Shown piece by piece: positions 52,450 to 61,567 of a stretch of DNA of 64,000 bases (the first letter of the stretch is position 1; each line of letters starts with the position of its first letter). Source of the stretch: Paraburkholderia solisilvae (GTDB taxonomy: Bacteria > Pseudomonadota > Gammaproteobacteria > Burkholderiales > Burkholderiaceae); contig NZ_CADIKF010000043.1 in the NCBI RefSeq assembly GCF_902859875.1, positions 1 to 64,000 of the forward strand, given 5' to 3'. The position numbers and the translations under genes are program-made. The notes beneath the pieces were generated by a model. The model saw nothing but the letters and a program-made list of their open reading frames with translations. It searched no databases and was not told the DNA's origin.

Positions 52450-53802
52450 ATGCAGAATTCCCCGTTCTTCGAGCCGCTGAGCGATTTGCTGCGCGACGTC
52501 GGCCAGCGCGCGACGCTCTGGCAGGCCGCCGTGCTGGTCGGCGCGCTCGCGCTGGCGTGGCTCGTCGCGCGGCTGTTGCGCCGTACGCTCGATGCGCGGC
52601 GCGATACGCGCTATCAGGCGTTGCGCTTCGGCGCCGAAGCGCTGAACCGCGCATTCTTTCCGCTGATCGGCGCGTTCTTCGTGTGGATCGCGCGCGCGAT
52701 CGTGAGCCCGTTTATCCATACGTCGCTGCTCGATCTCGCGCTGGTGCCGCTGGTCGGCATCGGGCTGATCTATATCGTGTTCTTTTTCGCGCGGCGCGTG
52801 TTCGGCCGCGACGGGCAGGCACACACGTGGCTCGTGCTGGTCGAACGGATCGTGTCGCTCGTCGTGTGGACCGGCATGGTGCTGACGGTGCTGGGCATCC
52901 AGGGCACCGTGCTCGACTGGATGGCCGGCGTGAGCTTCAGGATCGCGAATACCCACATCACGCTGCTGTCGCTGTGCTCGGGGCTGCTGTGGGTTGCCGT
53001 GACGATGGTGGTCGCGATGTGGCTCGGCGCCGCGTTCGAAGAACGCGTGATGCGCTCGGCTACGCTCGATGCGAACCTGAAGGTCGTGCTCGCGCGGGTC
53101 GGCCGTGCGCTGTTCGTGCTGGCGGCGGTGCTGATCAGCCTGTCGCTGGTCGGTATCGACATCACGGTGCTCGGTGTGTTCGGCGGCGCGCTCGGCGTCG
53201 GCCTCGGCTTCGGGCTGCAGAAGATTGCAAGCAACTACGTGTCGGGCTTCATCATCCTGATCGACCGGTCGCTGCGCATCGGCGACACGATCAACGTCGG
53301 CGGACTGCAGGGCCAGGTCACGCAGATCCGCACGCGATATACCGTGGTGCGCGGCCTCGACGGCATCGAAACGCTGATTCCGAACGAACGGCTCATCACC
53401 GACGTCGTGCAGAACCAGTCGTCGTATCTGACGCGCGGGTATCTGAAGGCGAACCTGCAAGTCGCGTATGCGAGCGACGTCGAGCAGGCGATGGCGCTGC
53501 TCACGCAGGCGGCGACGGGCGTCGAGCGTGTGCTGCAGGAGCCGGCGCCGGCCTCTTATCTGATCGGCTTCGGACCGGACGGCATCAATCTCGAGCTCGG
53601 CTACTGGGTCGCGGATGCGGCCACCGGCACGTCGGGCGTGCGTTCCGCGGTCAATCGCAATATCTGGCGGCTGTTTGCGGAGCAGGGCATCTCGATTCCG
53701 TATGCGCAACGGGAGGTGCGGATCGTCGGAGCAGGCACTGCGGATGCGCAGACTATATCGACAGCCGCGCCGGCTGACAGTGGGTCCGGCGCCGCCGCGT
53801 AG
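52450..53802 (+). CDS. Small-conductance mechanosensitive channel, MscS family
   Basis: MscS channels open under membrane tension to release solutes in osmotic downshock. The 450-aa protein has several N-terminal spans, then the pore helix GVFGGALGVGLGFGLQKIAS with the Gly/Ala packing pattern, and the beta domain with FIILIDRSLRIGDTINVGGL, then QVTQIRTRYTVVRGLDG and LIPNERLI. It is longer than E. coli MscS (286 aa), placing it with larger MscS-like proteins. The ATG at 52450 is 35 bases after rsmB. Confidence 0.92.
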   Translation: MQNSPFFEPLSDLLRDVGQRATLWQAAVLVGALALAWLVARLLRRTLDARRDTRYQALRFGAEALNRAFFPLIGAFFVWIARAIVSPFIHTSLLDLALVPLVGIGLIYIVFFFARRVFGRDGQAHTWLVLVERIVSLVVWTGMVLTVLGIQGTVLDWMAGVSFRIANTHITLLSLCSGLLWVAVTMVVAMWLGAAFEERVMRSATLDANLKVVLARVGRALFVLAAVLISLSLVGIDITVLGVFGGALGVGLGFGLQKIASNYVSGFIILIDRSLRIGDTINVGGLQGQVTQIRTRYTVVRGLDGIETLIPNERLITDVVQNQSSYLTRGYLKANLQVAYASDVEQAMALLTQAATGVERVLQEPAPASYLIGFGPDGINLELGYWVADAATGTSGVRSAVNRNIWRLFAEQGISIPYAQREVRIVGAGTADAQTISTAAPADSGSGAAA

Positions 53803-54044
53803 CGCCCGCGCAGGCGTTGGTTGATCGCGGCGTTGCACGGGCCGCGCCGCACGAAGCCCACAGGTGGTTTCAGGGCGCCTGGGTAGTGCCCCCAATTGAT
53901 TCGCCGCAACAAATTTCTTATTTTTTACAACGACTTGGAACCCCATCAAGTAGAATGGCGTCCAATTCGATCGCACGCTTTCACTTTCTTGACATTCGCC
54001 TTGAATACTCACGCGGGTGTCGTCCGTTCCACAGGTAAATTGCC

Positions 54045-55241
54045 TTGCTCAACTCGCTGCTCGACTTCCTCGCCCATGGGCTGCTGCGCTTTTCGTGGTG
54101 GCAACTCGTCATTTACACGCTCGTCGTCACGCACGTCACGATTATCGGCGTGACGGTCTATCTGCACCGCTGCCAGGCGCATCGGGCACTCGACCTGCAT
54201 CCCGCAGTCAGTCATTTCTTCCGTTTCTGGCTCTGGATGACCACCGGCATGCTCACCGGCCAATGGGCTGCGATTCACCGCAAGCACCACGCCAAGTGCG
54301 AGACGGAAGAAGATCCGCACAGCCCGCAAACGCGCGGCATCTGGAAGGTGCTGCTCGAAGGCGCCGAGCTTTATCGCGTGGAAGCAAAGAATGAAGAAAC
54401 GATGCGCAAGTTCAGTCACGGCACACCGAACGACTGGATCGAGCGCAACGTCTATACGAAGTTTCCGATCCTCGGCGTGAGCCTGATGATGGTGCTGAAC
54501 GTCGCGCTGTTCGGTGTCGTCGGCCTGACCGTGTGGGCCGTGCAGATGGTCTGGATTCCGTTCTGGGCGGCGGGTGTCGTCAACGGTCTCGCGCACTTCT
54601 GGGGCTACCGCAACTTCAATTCAGCGGACGCCAGCACCAACATCTTCCCGTGGGGCATCCTGATCGGCGGCGAAGAACTGCACAACAACCACCACACGTA
54701 CGCCACGTCGGCGAAGCTGTCGAACAAGTGGTACGAGTTCGATATCGGCTGGATGTACATCCGCGTGATGTCGGCGTGCCGGCTCGCAACGGTGAAGAAG
54801 GTCGCGCCGACGCCGCGCCTCGGTTCCGGCAAGCTCGTGCTCGATCAGGACACGTTGCAGGCGGTCCTCGCTAACCGTTACGAAGTGATGGCGCGTTACG
54901 GCAAGGCGCTCAAGCGCGCGTATCGCCAGGAGCTCGCGCATCTGAAGGAAGTGGGCGCGCGCGAGAAGTATCAGGTGATGCGTGGCGCGCGCAACTGGTT
55001 CCACAAGGAAGAAGCGGGCCTCGACGAGCCGCAGAAACGTCAGTTGCCGCAGATCTTCGCGAACAGCCAGAAGCTGCGGACCTATATCGAATTGCGCAAC
55101 GAACTCGCGGCGATGTGGGAGCGCTCGAATGCGTCTCGCGAGCAGCTGCTTGCGCAGCTGCAGGACTGGTGTCATCGCGCGGAACAGAGCGGCATCAAGG
55201 CGCTGCAGGAATTCGCGCTGCGCTTGCGGCGCTACGCCTGA
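54045..55241 (+). CDS. Membrane fatty-acid desaturase (delta-9 type)
   Basis: This 398-aa inner-membrane di-iron enzyme introduces a cis double bond into acyl chains. The histidine clusters are intact: HRCQAH (near residue 41), HRKHHAKCETEEDPH and EELHNNHHTYA. The segments TGQWAAIHRKHH and AHFWGYRNFNSADASTNIFP are typical of acyl-CoA/acyl-lipid delta-9 desaturases. The last 150 residues are an unusual charged C-terminal region with many Arg, Lys and Glu. The start is TTG at 54045, with AGG 10 bases upstream; no ATG is available at that point. Confidence 0.9.
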   Translation: MLNSLLDFLAHGLLRFSWWQLVIYTLVVTHVTIIGVTVYLHRCQAHRALDLHPAVSHFFRFWLWMTTGMLTGQWAAIHRKHHAKCETEEDPHSPQTRGIWKVLLEGAELYRVEAKNEETMRKFSHGTPNDWIERNVYTKFPILGVSLMMVLNVALFGVVGLTVWAVQMVWIPFWAAGVVNGLAHFWGYRNFNSADASTNIFPWGILIGGEELHNNHHTYATSAKLSNKWYEFDIGWMYIRVMSACRLATVKKVAPTPRLGSGKLVLDQDTLQAVLANRYEVMARYGKALKRAYRQELAHLKEVGAREKYQVMRGARNWFHKEEAGLDEPQKRQLPQIFANSQKLRTYIELRNELAAMWERSNASREQLLAQLQDWCHRAEQSGIKALQEFALRLRRYA

Positions 55242-55275
55242 CCCGACGAAATCCATTAAACTCTGAGTACGTCAC

Positions 55276-55299
55276 AAACCCCGCGTTGGCGGGGTTTTT
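55276..55299 (+). terminator. Terminator after the desaturase gene
   Basis: The stem AAACCCCGC (55276-55284) and GCGGGGTTT (55289-55297) with a 4-base loop ends in five T. Confidence 0.92.
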
Positions 55300-55382
55300 C
55301 GCATTCTGGGCTTGCGAAATGCACATTCATGAATGACGCGAGTGGCCGCATTTCACGCGCCCCTGTCTGGACTGAGGAAATG

Positions 55383-56519
55383 ATGGATCAGGTAATCAGG
55401 ACCGTCGAGTACGATCGGCCGCTCGCGCAAGGTACGACCTGTGGCGTCGGCGAGGCGTGGACCAAAGTGCCGCTCGCGCCATCCGCTGAAGAACGGCGCG
55501 AGTTGAAGGCGCGCATTCGCGCGTTGCTCAAGCGCGAGAAGGCGGTGCTCGTCGCGCACTATTACGTCGATGCGGAATTGCAGGAGCTGGCGGACGAAAC
55601 GGGCGGCTGCGTGGCGGATTCGCTGGAAATGGCGCGTTTCGGCCGCGATCACGATGCGCAAACGCTGGTCGTGGCCGGGGTGCGCTTCATGGGCGAAACC
55701 GCGAAAATTCTGAGTCCGGCCAAGCGAATTCTGATGCCGGATCTGGACGCGACGTGCTCGCTCGATCTGGGTTGTCCGGCCGATGAGTTCTCGGCGTTTT
55801 GCGATGCGCATCCGGACCGCACGGTCGTGGTCTATGCGAACACCAGCGCCGCGGTGAAGGCGCGCGCGGACTGGATGGTCACGTCGTCGATCGGGCTCGA
55901 GATCGTCGCGGATTTGCATGCGCGCGGCGAAAAGATCATCTGGGCGCCGGACCGGCATCTCGGCGGTTACATCCAGAAGAAGACCGGTGCGGACATGCTG
56001 CTATGGCAGGGCTCGTGTCTCGTGCACGACGAGTTCAAAGGCATCGAACTCGACGTGCTGCGCAGCGAGTATCCGCACGCGAAAGTGCTCGTTCATCCGG
56101 AGTCGCCGGAAAGCGTGGTCGCGCAAGCCGATGTGGTCGGCTCGACCACGCAACTGATCGACGCGGCGCAACGGCTCGACGCGACGCATTTTATCGTTGC
56201 CACCGACCTCGGCATTCTGCACAAGATGCGTCTTGCGGCGCCCGGCAAGACCTTTATCGAAGCGCCGACCGCCGGCAACAGCGCGACCTGCAAGAGTTGC
56301 GCGCATTGTCCGTGGATGGCGATGAACGGTCTCGCCAATCTTGCGGACGTGCTTGAACGCGGCCATAACGAGATTTTTGTCGATGCGGCGATCGGTGAGC
56401 GCGCGAAGCGGCCGATCGACCGGATGCTGGATTTCGCCGCGCAACACAAGAAGCGCGTGCAGGCGAGCGGCGACCTCGCGCGCGACGGCGCGCTGTTTTC
56501 GAACGTGGGAGCGGCCTGA
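55383..56519 (+). CDS. nadA: Quinolinate synthase NadA
   Basis: NadA condenses iminoaspartate with dihydroxyacetone phosphate to quinolinate, using a [4Fe-4S] cluster. The 378-aa product has VLVAHYYVDAELQELADETG, GGCVADSLEMARFG, GVRFMGETAKILSP, the cluster Cys regions DATCSLDLGC, LWQGSCLVH and SATCKSCAHCPWMAMNG. The start MDQVIRTVEYDRP at 55383 follows GAGGA by 5 bases and matches the usual N-terminus, in preference to ATG 55329 or 55380. It overlaps nadC by TGATG. Confidence 0.96.
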   Translation: MDQVIRTVEYDRPLAQGTTCGVGEAWTKVPLAPSAEERRELKARIRALLKREKAVLVAHYYVDAELQELADETGGCVADSLEMARFGRDHDAQTLVVAGVRFMGETAKILSPAKRILMPDLDATCSLDLGCPADEFSAFCDAHPDRTVVVYANTSAAVKARADWMVTSSIGLEIVADLHARGEKIIWAPDRHLGGYIQKKTGADMLLWQGSCLVHDEFKGIELDVLRSEYPHAKVLVHPESPESVVAQADVVGSTTQLIDAAQRLDATHFIVATDLGILHKMRLAAPGKTFIEAPTAGNSATCKSCAHCPWMAMNGLANLADVLERGHNEIFVDAAIGERAKRPIDRMLDFAAQHKKRVQASGDLARDGALFSNVGAA

Positions 56520-57424
56520 TGGGCGCCAACGAGCAACCGAACTATCTGGGCGATGTGGTATCGCCGCTTTTCGCCGAAATTCGCGCGCAGTACGGCGACG
56601 CGTTCGACGCGGCACTGGCTCGCAATGTCGCCGATGCGCTGGCTGAGGACGTCGGCAGCGGCGATGTGACGGGGCGCCTGGTGCCGGCCGACGAGATGCG
56701 CGATGCGCGGATCATCGTGCGCGAGGAAGCCGTGCTGTGCGGCGTGATGTGGTTCAACGAAGTGATGCGGCGCGTCGATCCGCGTATCGATGTGCGCTGG
56801 CGCTATCGCGAAGGCGACCGGATGACGGCCGACACGACCGTGTGCGCGTTGCGCGGCCCCGCGCGTTCGCTGCTGACTGCCGAGCGCAACGCGATGAACT
56901 TCTTGCAGATGTTGTCTGGCGTCGCGACTGCGACGCGGCGTTTTGCGGATGCAATCAGCCATACGCACGCGCAGGTGCTCGATACGCGCAAGACATTGCC
57001 GGGGCTGCGGCTTGCGCAGAAGTACGCGGTGCGCGTTGGCGGCGGCGCGAATCAGCGTCTCGCGCTCTACGACGGCATTCTGATCAAGGAAAACCACATT
57101 GCCGCAGCGGGCGGCGTGGCCGCCGCGATGGACGCCGCGTTGGCGCTCAACGCCAAAGTGCCGGTTCAGATCGAAGTGGAAACGCTCGAACAGCTCGAAA
57201 CGGCGCTGGCGCATGGTGCGCGTTCGGTGCTGCTCGATAACTTCTCGTTCGAGGCGATGCGCGATGCCGTGCGGATCACGGCCGGCCGTGCGGTGCTCGA
57301 AGTGTCGGGCGGCGTGAACTTCGAGTCGATCCGTACGATTGCCGAAACCGGCGTGGACCGTATTTCGGTCGGGTCGCTGACGAAGGACGTGCGGGCAACC
57401 GATTTCTCGATGCGGATTATCTAA
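56519..57424 (+). CDS. nadC: Nicotinate-nucleotide pyrophosphorylase NadC
   Basis: NadC converts quinolinate and PRPP to nicotinate mononucleotide. The 301-aa product has ALAEDVGSGDVTGRLVP, AERNAMNFLQMLSGVATATR, LDTRKTLPGLRLAQKYAVRV, the substrate Arg/Lys motifs and GILIKENHIAAAGG, then EVSGGVNFESIRTIAETGVD. Its ATG overlaps the nadA stop. nadB lies convergent downstream, so all three genes of the aspartate route from NadB to NadC are together. Confidence 0.97.
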   Translation: MGANEQPNYLGDVVSPLFAEIRAQYGDAFDAALARNVADALAEDVGSGDVTGRLVPADEMRDARIIVREEAVLCGVMWFNEVMRRVDPRIDVRWRYREGDRMTADTTVCALRGPARSLLTAERNAMNFLQMLSGVATATRRFADAISHTHAQVLDTRKTLPGLRLAQKYAVRVGGGANQRLALYDGILIKENHIAAAGGVAAAMDAALALNAKVPVQIEVETLEQLETALAHGARSVLLDNFSFEAMRDAVRITAGRAVLEVSGGVNFESIRTIAETGVDRISVGSLTKDVRATDFSMRII

Positions 57425-57515
57425 CCGCTGGCCTCGACCGGCTAGCCGCGCCGGAGTATGCCTGCCACACCAGGCATGATGTTATGTCGACCGCGCGCGG
57501 CGCGGGACGTAAAGT

Positions 57516-57561
57516 AAAAAGCCATCACGCGCGCCGCAGGCGGTGCGCGTGATGGCTTTTT
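57516..57561. terminator. Long-stem bidirectional terminator between nadC and nadB
   Basis: A perfect 17-bp stem runs from AAAAAGCCATCACGCGC (57516-57532) to GCGCGTGATGGCTTTTT (57545-57561), with a 12-base loop. A and T runs on each side suit both orientations. A small extra hairpin, ATGCCTG/CAGGCAT (57458-57477), lies just after the nadC stop. Confidence 0.95.
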
Positions 57562-57580
57562 CATGCCGACGCATCCTGCA

Positions 57581-59188
57581 TCACATATTGCGATTCGGCA
57601 CACGCTCCGGCGACAACACGGTTGGCAACGCTTTCGGCAATGCCGTAGGCCAGTCGCGGCTGAAGTGCAGACCGCGGCTTTCGCGCCGGGAGCGTGCGCC
57701 TTCGACGATCAGCGACCCGACATCGACCAGATTGCGTAGTTCAAGCAGATCGCGGCTCACCTTGAAATTCGCGTAATACTCGTGAATCTCGTCGCGCAGC
57801 AGCGACAGACGATGTTTCGCGCGCGCGAGACGTTTGTCGGTCCGCACGATGCCGACGTAATTCCACATCAGCCGGCGCAGTTCGTCCCAGTTGTGCGCGA
57901 CCACCACTTCTTCGTCCGGGTCCGATACGCGGCTTTCGTCCCAGTCGGGCAGCGGCGCATGCACGGTCGCGCCAAAGCCCGCCTGCTCGATCGCGGCGGC
58001 CGCCGACCGGCCGATCACGATGCATTCGAGTAGCGAGTTGCTGGCGAGCCGGTTGGCGCCATGCAGGCCGGTGCAGGACGTTTCGCCGACCGCATAGAGC
58101 CCTGCGAGATCGGTGCGACCCGCGAGATCCGTGACGACGCCACCGCATGTATAGTGCGCGGCCGGCACGACTGGAATGGGCTGCTTCGTGATGTCGATGC
58201 CGAACTCGAGGCAGCGCGCGAGGATAGTCGGGAAATGCTCGTGCAGGAACGCGGCCGGCTGGTGGCTGATGTCGAGATACACACAGTCGATGCCGCGCTT
58301 CTTGATCTCGAAGTCGATGGCTCGCGCGACGATATCGCGAGGCGCCAGTTCGGCGCGCTCGTCGTGAGCGGGCATGAAGCGCGTGCCGTCCGGCAGCTTG
58401 AGCAGGCCGCCTTCGCCGCGCACGGCTTCGGAAATCAGGAACGACTTCGCGTAAGGGTGAAACAGGCACGTTGGATGAAACTGGATGAACTCCATGTTCG
58501 CGACGCGGCAGCCGGCGCGCCATGCCATCGCGATGCCGTCGCCGGTCGCGGTGTCGGGGTTCGTCGTGTACAGATAGACCTTCCCTGCGCCGCCCGTGGC
58601 GAGCACCGTATGCGGCGCTTCGATCGTGACGGTGCGGCCGCTCGTCAGTTCGAGCGCGTAGAGGCCGTGGCAGCGACGGCCGGGCAGGCCAAGGCGATCG
58701 GACGTGATCAGATCGATCGCGTAGTGGTCTTCGAGCAGTGTGATATTCGGATGGTTGCGCACGCGCTCGGTCAACGTGGCGACAACCGCGTGGCCTGTCG
58801 CATCTGCCGCATGGATAATGCGACGATGGCTGTGACCGCCTTCGCGCGTCAGATGAAAGCCGAGTTCAGCCGCGTCGTCTTTCGTAAAGGGCACACCTTG
58901 CGCGATCAACCATTCGATCGCTTCGCGGCCGTGCTCGACGATAAAGCGCGTCGCCGCTTCGTCGCACAGGCCCGCGCCGGCGATCAGCGTGTCGCGCACA
59001 TGGTTCTCGACGCTATCGGCCGAATCGAGCACCGCGGCGATGCCGCCTTGCGCCCAGTCGCTCGCCCCATCCATCAACGAACGTTTCGCGATGACCGCGA
59101 CCCGCCGCGACTGCGCGAGGTTCAGCGCGACACTCAAGCCGGCCAGCCCGCTTCCGACAATCGCCACATCGAAATTTATCTGCTGCAT
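57581..59188 (-). CDS. nadB: L-aspartate oxidase NadB
   Basis: NadB oxidises L-aspartate to iminoaspartate with FAD, the first step to quinolinate. The 535-aa product has the FAD site FDVAIVGSGLAGLSVALNLA, the active-site segment GASDWAQGGIAAVLDSADSV, REGGHSHRRIIHAADATGHA, FIQFHPTCLF and GGVVTDLAGRTDLAGLYAVG. It is complete. The start MQQINF at 59188 is preferred; an ATG three codons upstream at 59197 is possible. AGGA lies 10 bases upstream of it. Confidence 0.96.
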   Translation of the reverse strand: MQQINFDVAIVGSGLAGLSVALNLAQSRRVAVIAKRSLMDGASDWAQGGIAAVLDSADSVENHVRDTLIAGAGLCDEAATRFIVEHGREAIEWLIAQGVPFTKDDAAELGFHLTREGGHSHRRIIHAADATGHAVVATLTERVRNHPNITLLEDHYAIDLITSDRLGLPGRRCHGLYALELTSGRTVTIEAPHTVLATGGAGKVYLYTTNPDTATGDGIAMAWRAGCRVANMEFIQFHPTCLFHPYAKSFLISEAVRGEGGLLKLPDGTRFMPAHDERAELAPRDIVARAIDFEIKKRGIDCVYLDISHQPAAFLHEHFPTILARCLEFGIDITKQPIPVVPAAHYTCGGVVTDLAGRTDLAGLYAVGETSCTGLHGANRLASNSLLECIVIGRSAAAAIEQAGFGATVHAPLPDWDESRVSDPDEEVVVAHNWDELRRLMWNYVGIVRTDKRLARAKHRLSLLRDEIHEYYANFKVSRDLLELRNLVDVGSLIVEGARSRRESRGLHFSRDWPTALPKALPTVLSPERVPNRNM

Positions 59189-59346
59189 CTCCGTCATTTC
59201 CTGTTGTCGCGCCGCGCCGTAGGCCGCGTGCCGGTAAGAAACCAAAGAGCATACGCGTCGCGGACCGCAAGGGAAAGCTGGCCAAACGGCCTAGGCTAAA
59301 AGGCAGCGGGTGTGAGCAGGAAACCTGGACGCTGTCGCGACGGGCC

Positions 59347-59381
59347 GCAAAAGAAAATGCCCCGCACAGTGGCGGGGCATT
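59347..59381 (-). terminator. Terminator after rpmG
   Basis: The 10-bp stem AATGCCCCGC (59356-59365) and GCGGGGCATT (59372-59381) has a 6-base loop. On the minus strand it is followed by TTTTCTTTT. Confidence 0.9.
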
Positions 59382-59400
59382 CTTACTGAAGAAACCAGGC

Positions 59401-59568
59401 TTACTTGATCTTGGTTTCCTTGTACGCGACATGCTTGCGGGCGACGGGATCGAACTTCTTGATCTCCATCTTTTCGGGCATGTTGCGCTTGTTCTTGGTG
59501 GTCGTATAGAAGTGACCGGTGCCGGCGGTGGATTCCAGCTTGATCTTGTCGCGTGCGCCTTTCGCCAT
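59401..59568 (-). CDS. rpmG: 50S ribosomal protein L33
   Basis: The 55-aa product is ribosomal protein L33 of the large subunit: MAKGARDKIKLESTAGTGHF, then YTTTKNKRNMPEKMEIKKFD and PVARKHVAYKETKIK. It lacks the zinc-type CxxC motifs, so it is the non-zinc form. AAGGAG precedes the ATG. It follows rpmB by 10 bases; the pair forms an operon ended by a hairpin at 59347-59381. Confidence 0.97.
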   Translation of the reverse strand: MAKGARDKIKLESTAGTGHFYTTTKNKRNMPEKMEIKKFDPVARKHVAYKETKIK

Positions 59569-59578
59569 GACTTACTCC

Positions 59579-59812
59579 TTAGGCTTCGCCGCGTGCGCGC
59601 AGATCAGCGAGCACTACGTCGATACCGTTCTTGTCGATCAGGCGCAGGCCGGCGTTCGAAACGCGCAGACGCACCCAACGGTTCTCGCTTTCAACCCAGA
59701 AACGGCGGCTTTGCAGGTTCGGAAGAAAACGACGCTTGGTTTTGTTGTTCGCGTGGGAAACGTTGTTGCCGCTCATCGGCGCTTTCCCAGTTACTTGGCA
59801 TACGCGTGCCAT
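59579..59812 (-). CDS. rpmB: 50S ribosomal protein L28
   Basis: The 77-aa product is ribosomal protein L28: MARVCQVTGKAPMSGNNVSH, then NNKTKRRFLPNLQSRRFWVE and GLRLIDKNGIDVVLADLR. It has one Cys rather than the zinc-binding pairs. It is the first gene of the rpmB-rpmG operon. Confidence 0.97.
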   Translation of the reverse strand: MARVCQVTGKAPMSGNNVSHANNKTKRRFLPNLQSRRFWVESENRWVRLRVSNAGLRLIDKNGIDVVLADLRARGEA

Positions 59813-60090
59813 GAGAGCACTCCTAATACGCTTAAATTCTGCGCCCGAACGCCGTATAAGTTTCCTGGAAAGAGGCGCTGGCGACGACCCATCAGACTGC
59901 TATGGGTGTTCGGCCGCGGATTCCATCCATTCCGGAAAGCCTTGAAAGGCTGCTTCGAACAGGGTTACAGGTGGTTTGAAAAGAGGCAGACGGCGATTCT
60001 AGCAGAAAAAATCCCGCAAAATCAAACTTTTTGGCGACCGGAAGCCAGGGCGGCGGGGACGCGCGTTGACGGCGAGGCGCCTGCTCCGGG

Positions 60091-60846
60091 TCAGATCAGG
60101 CCGTTCCGGGAGAACGAGTATACGTCGCTCGCGCCGACCACGATATGGTCGAGCAGCTTGATATCGACGAGCGCGAGCGCCTCGTGCAACACCCGGGTCA
60201 GTTGCCGGTCCGCGGCGCTGGGCTTTGCCGCACCGGACGGATGATTGTGCGCGACGATCAGTCCCGCCGTATTCAGCAGCAGCGCGCGCCGCACGATTTC
60301 GCGCGGGTAGACGGCCATCTGCGTCAACGAGCCGCGCGCGACCTCTTCCGCCTGGATCAGCCGGTGCCGGGCGTCCAGATAAAGACAGTAGAACACCTCG
60401 TGCGACAGGCCGCCGATCTTCAGGCGCAAATATTCGTCGACGGCATGTGGCGAATCGAGCAGCGAACGGTGCTCGAGTTCCTCGTGGAGCGCGCGCCGGA
60501 CGATCTCGACGATCGCGAGCATCTGGGCGATTTTCGCGCGGCCGATGCCATGCAGACCGTCGAAGTCTTTCTCTGTCGCGTTGAGCATCGCGCGCATCGA
60601 TTTGAAGCGGTCTTCCAGCGTGCGCGCCATCTCGAACACGTTATGCCCGGGCAGCCCGGAACCGAGGATCAGCGCGATCAACTCCGTATTGGACAGCGCG
60701 GACGGCCCGAGCTTGAGGAGCCGCTCGCGAGGCATGTCATCTTTCGGCGGAATGCCGCCGCGGCGGTTCCGGGGCGACGGCTCGGCGGGCGGAAACAACA
60801 GGCACGGCGCCGGGTGCACGGCGGCGGGGCACGGGCTTGCGTCCAT
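60091..60846 (-). CDS. radC: RadC-family JAB/MPN protein
   Basis: The 251-aa product has an N-terminal helix-hairpin-helix region (ALSNTELIALILGSGLPGHN, LHGIGRAKIAQMLAIVEI) and a JAMM domain with the metal-site motif VAHNHPSGAAKPSAADRQLT. The family's exact role is unsettled; the original DNA repair assignment was withdrawn in E. coli. The first 35 residues are a Pro-rich extension before MPRERLLKLG, so a start at MPRE is also possible. It diverges from fkpB. Confidence 0.9.
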   Translation of the reverse strand: MDASPCPAAVHPAPCLLFPPAEPSPRNRRGGIPPKDDMPRERLLKLGPSALSNTELIALILGSGLPGHNVFEMARTLEDRFKSMRAMLNATEKDFDGLHGIGRAKIAQMLAIVEIVRRALHEELEHRSLLDSPHAVDEYLRLKIGGLSHEVFYCLYLDARHRLIQAEEVARGSLTQMAVYPREIVRRALLLNTAGLIVAHNHPSGAAKPSAADRQLTRVLHEALALVDIKLLDHIVVGASDVYSFSRNGLI

Positions 60847-61109
60847 TTCAGCGTCCTTTGCGGCGCAGCGGCGCGCGGCCTCGCGCCGCAGGTGCGCCGG
60901 GCGAGCCGGTACCGCATATGTGGCTTACAATGGAACCTTTGCGCCCGGCGCCGCGGCGCGAGGCGTCCATACCCGGAGCGTCGCGATACCCCGCGCGTCG
61001 CGCTGCGCGGACCACCGCGGCGCGCGCCGCAGCCGCCGTCGCGCAGGTGTCCTGCGCAGCAGCGCCCGGCGCGACCGCGCGCCGCGCATTCCGACCGAAC
61101 GAGTACTGC

Positions 61110-61565
61110 ATGAGTATCATCGACATCTCCGAAGTGAAACCGGGTTCGCACATCACGCTTCATTACCGGCTTTCGCTTGCCGATGGCGCCGAAATCGTCA
61201 ACACCTTCGCCGACAAGCCGGCCACGCTGCTTCTGGGGGCAGGCCAGCTGGCGCCGCCGCTAGAGGATATTTTGCTGGGATTGAAGGTCGGCCACCATTC
61301 GACCTTTCAGCTAATGTCCGGACAGGCTTTCGGTCCCCGCAATCCTGAGTTGATCCAGCGGGTGTCGCTTGCCACGTTGCGCGAAAACAGCATGATCGGC
61401 GAGGATTTTTCTCCCGGCGATCTCGTCGAATTCAATGCGCCGGGCGGCGGCCGCTACGCGGGCGTGCTGAAAGAGGTCGGTGAAACCTCGGCCCTGTTTG
61501 ATTTCAATCACCCGCTCGCCGGCCAGGCGCTGACGTTCGAAGTGAAAATCATCGGAATCCTGTAA
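61110..61565 (+). CDS. fkpB: FKBP-type peptidyl-prolyl isomerase, SlpA/FkpB type
   Basis: The 151-aa product is a cytoplasmic prolyl isomerase and chaperone of the SlyD-like class: ITLHYRLSLADGAEIVNTFA, LLGAGQLAPPLEDILLGLKV, then FGPRNPELIQRVSLATL and FNHPLAGQALTFEVKIIGIL. The start at 61110 gives the usual MSIIDISEVKPGSH. The upstream frame from 60837 is spurious. A TACAAT box at 60926-60931 may be its -10. It stands 2 bases before ispH, a widely conserved pairing. Confidence 0.94.
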   Translation: MSIIDISEVKPGSHITLHYRLSLADGAEIVNTFADKPATLLLGAGQLAPPLEDILLGLKVGHHSTFQLMSGQAFGPRNPELIQRVSLATLRENSMIGEDFSPGDLVEFNAPGGGRYAGVLKEVGETSALFDFNHPLAGQALTFEVKIIGIL

Positions 61566-61567
61566 AC

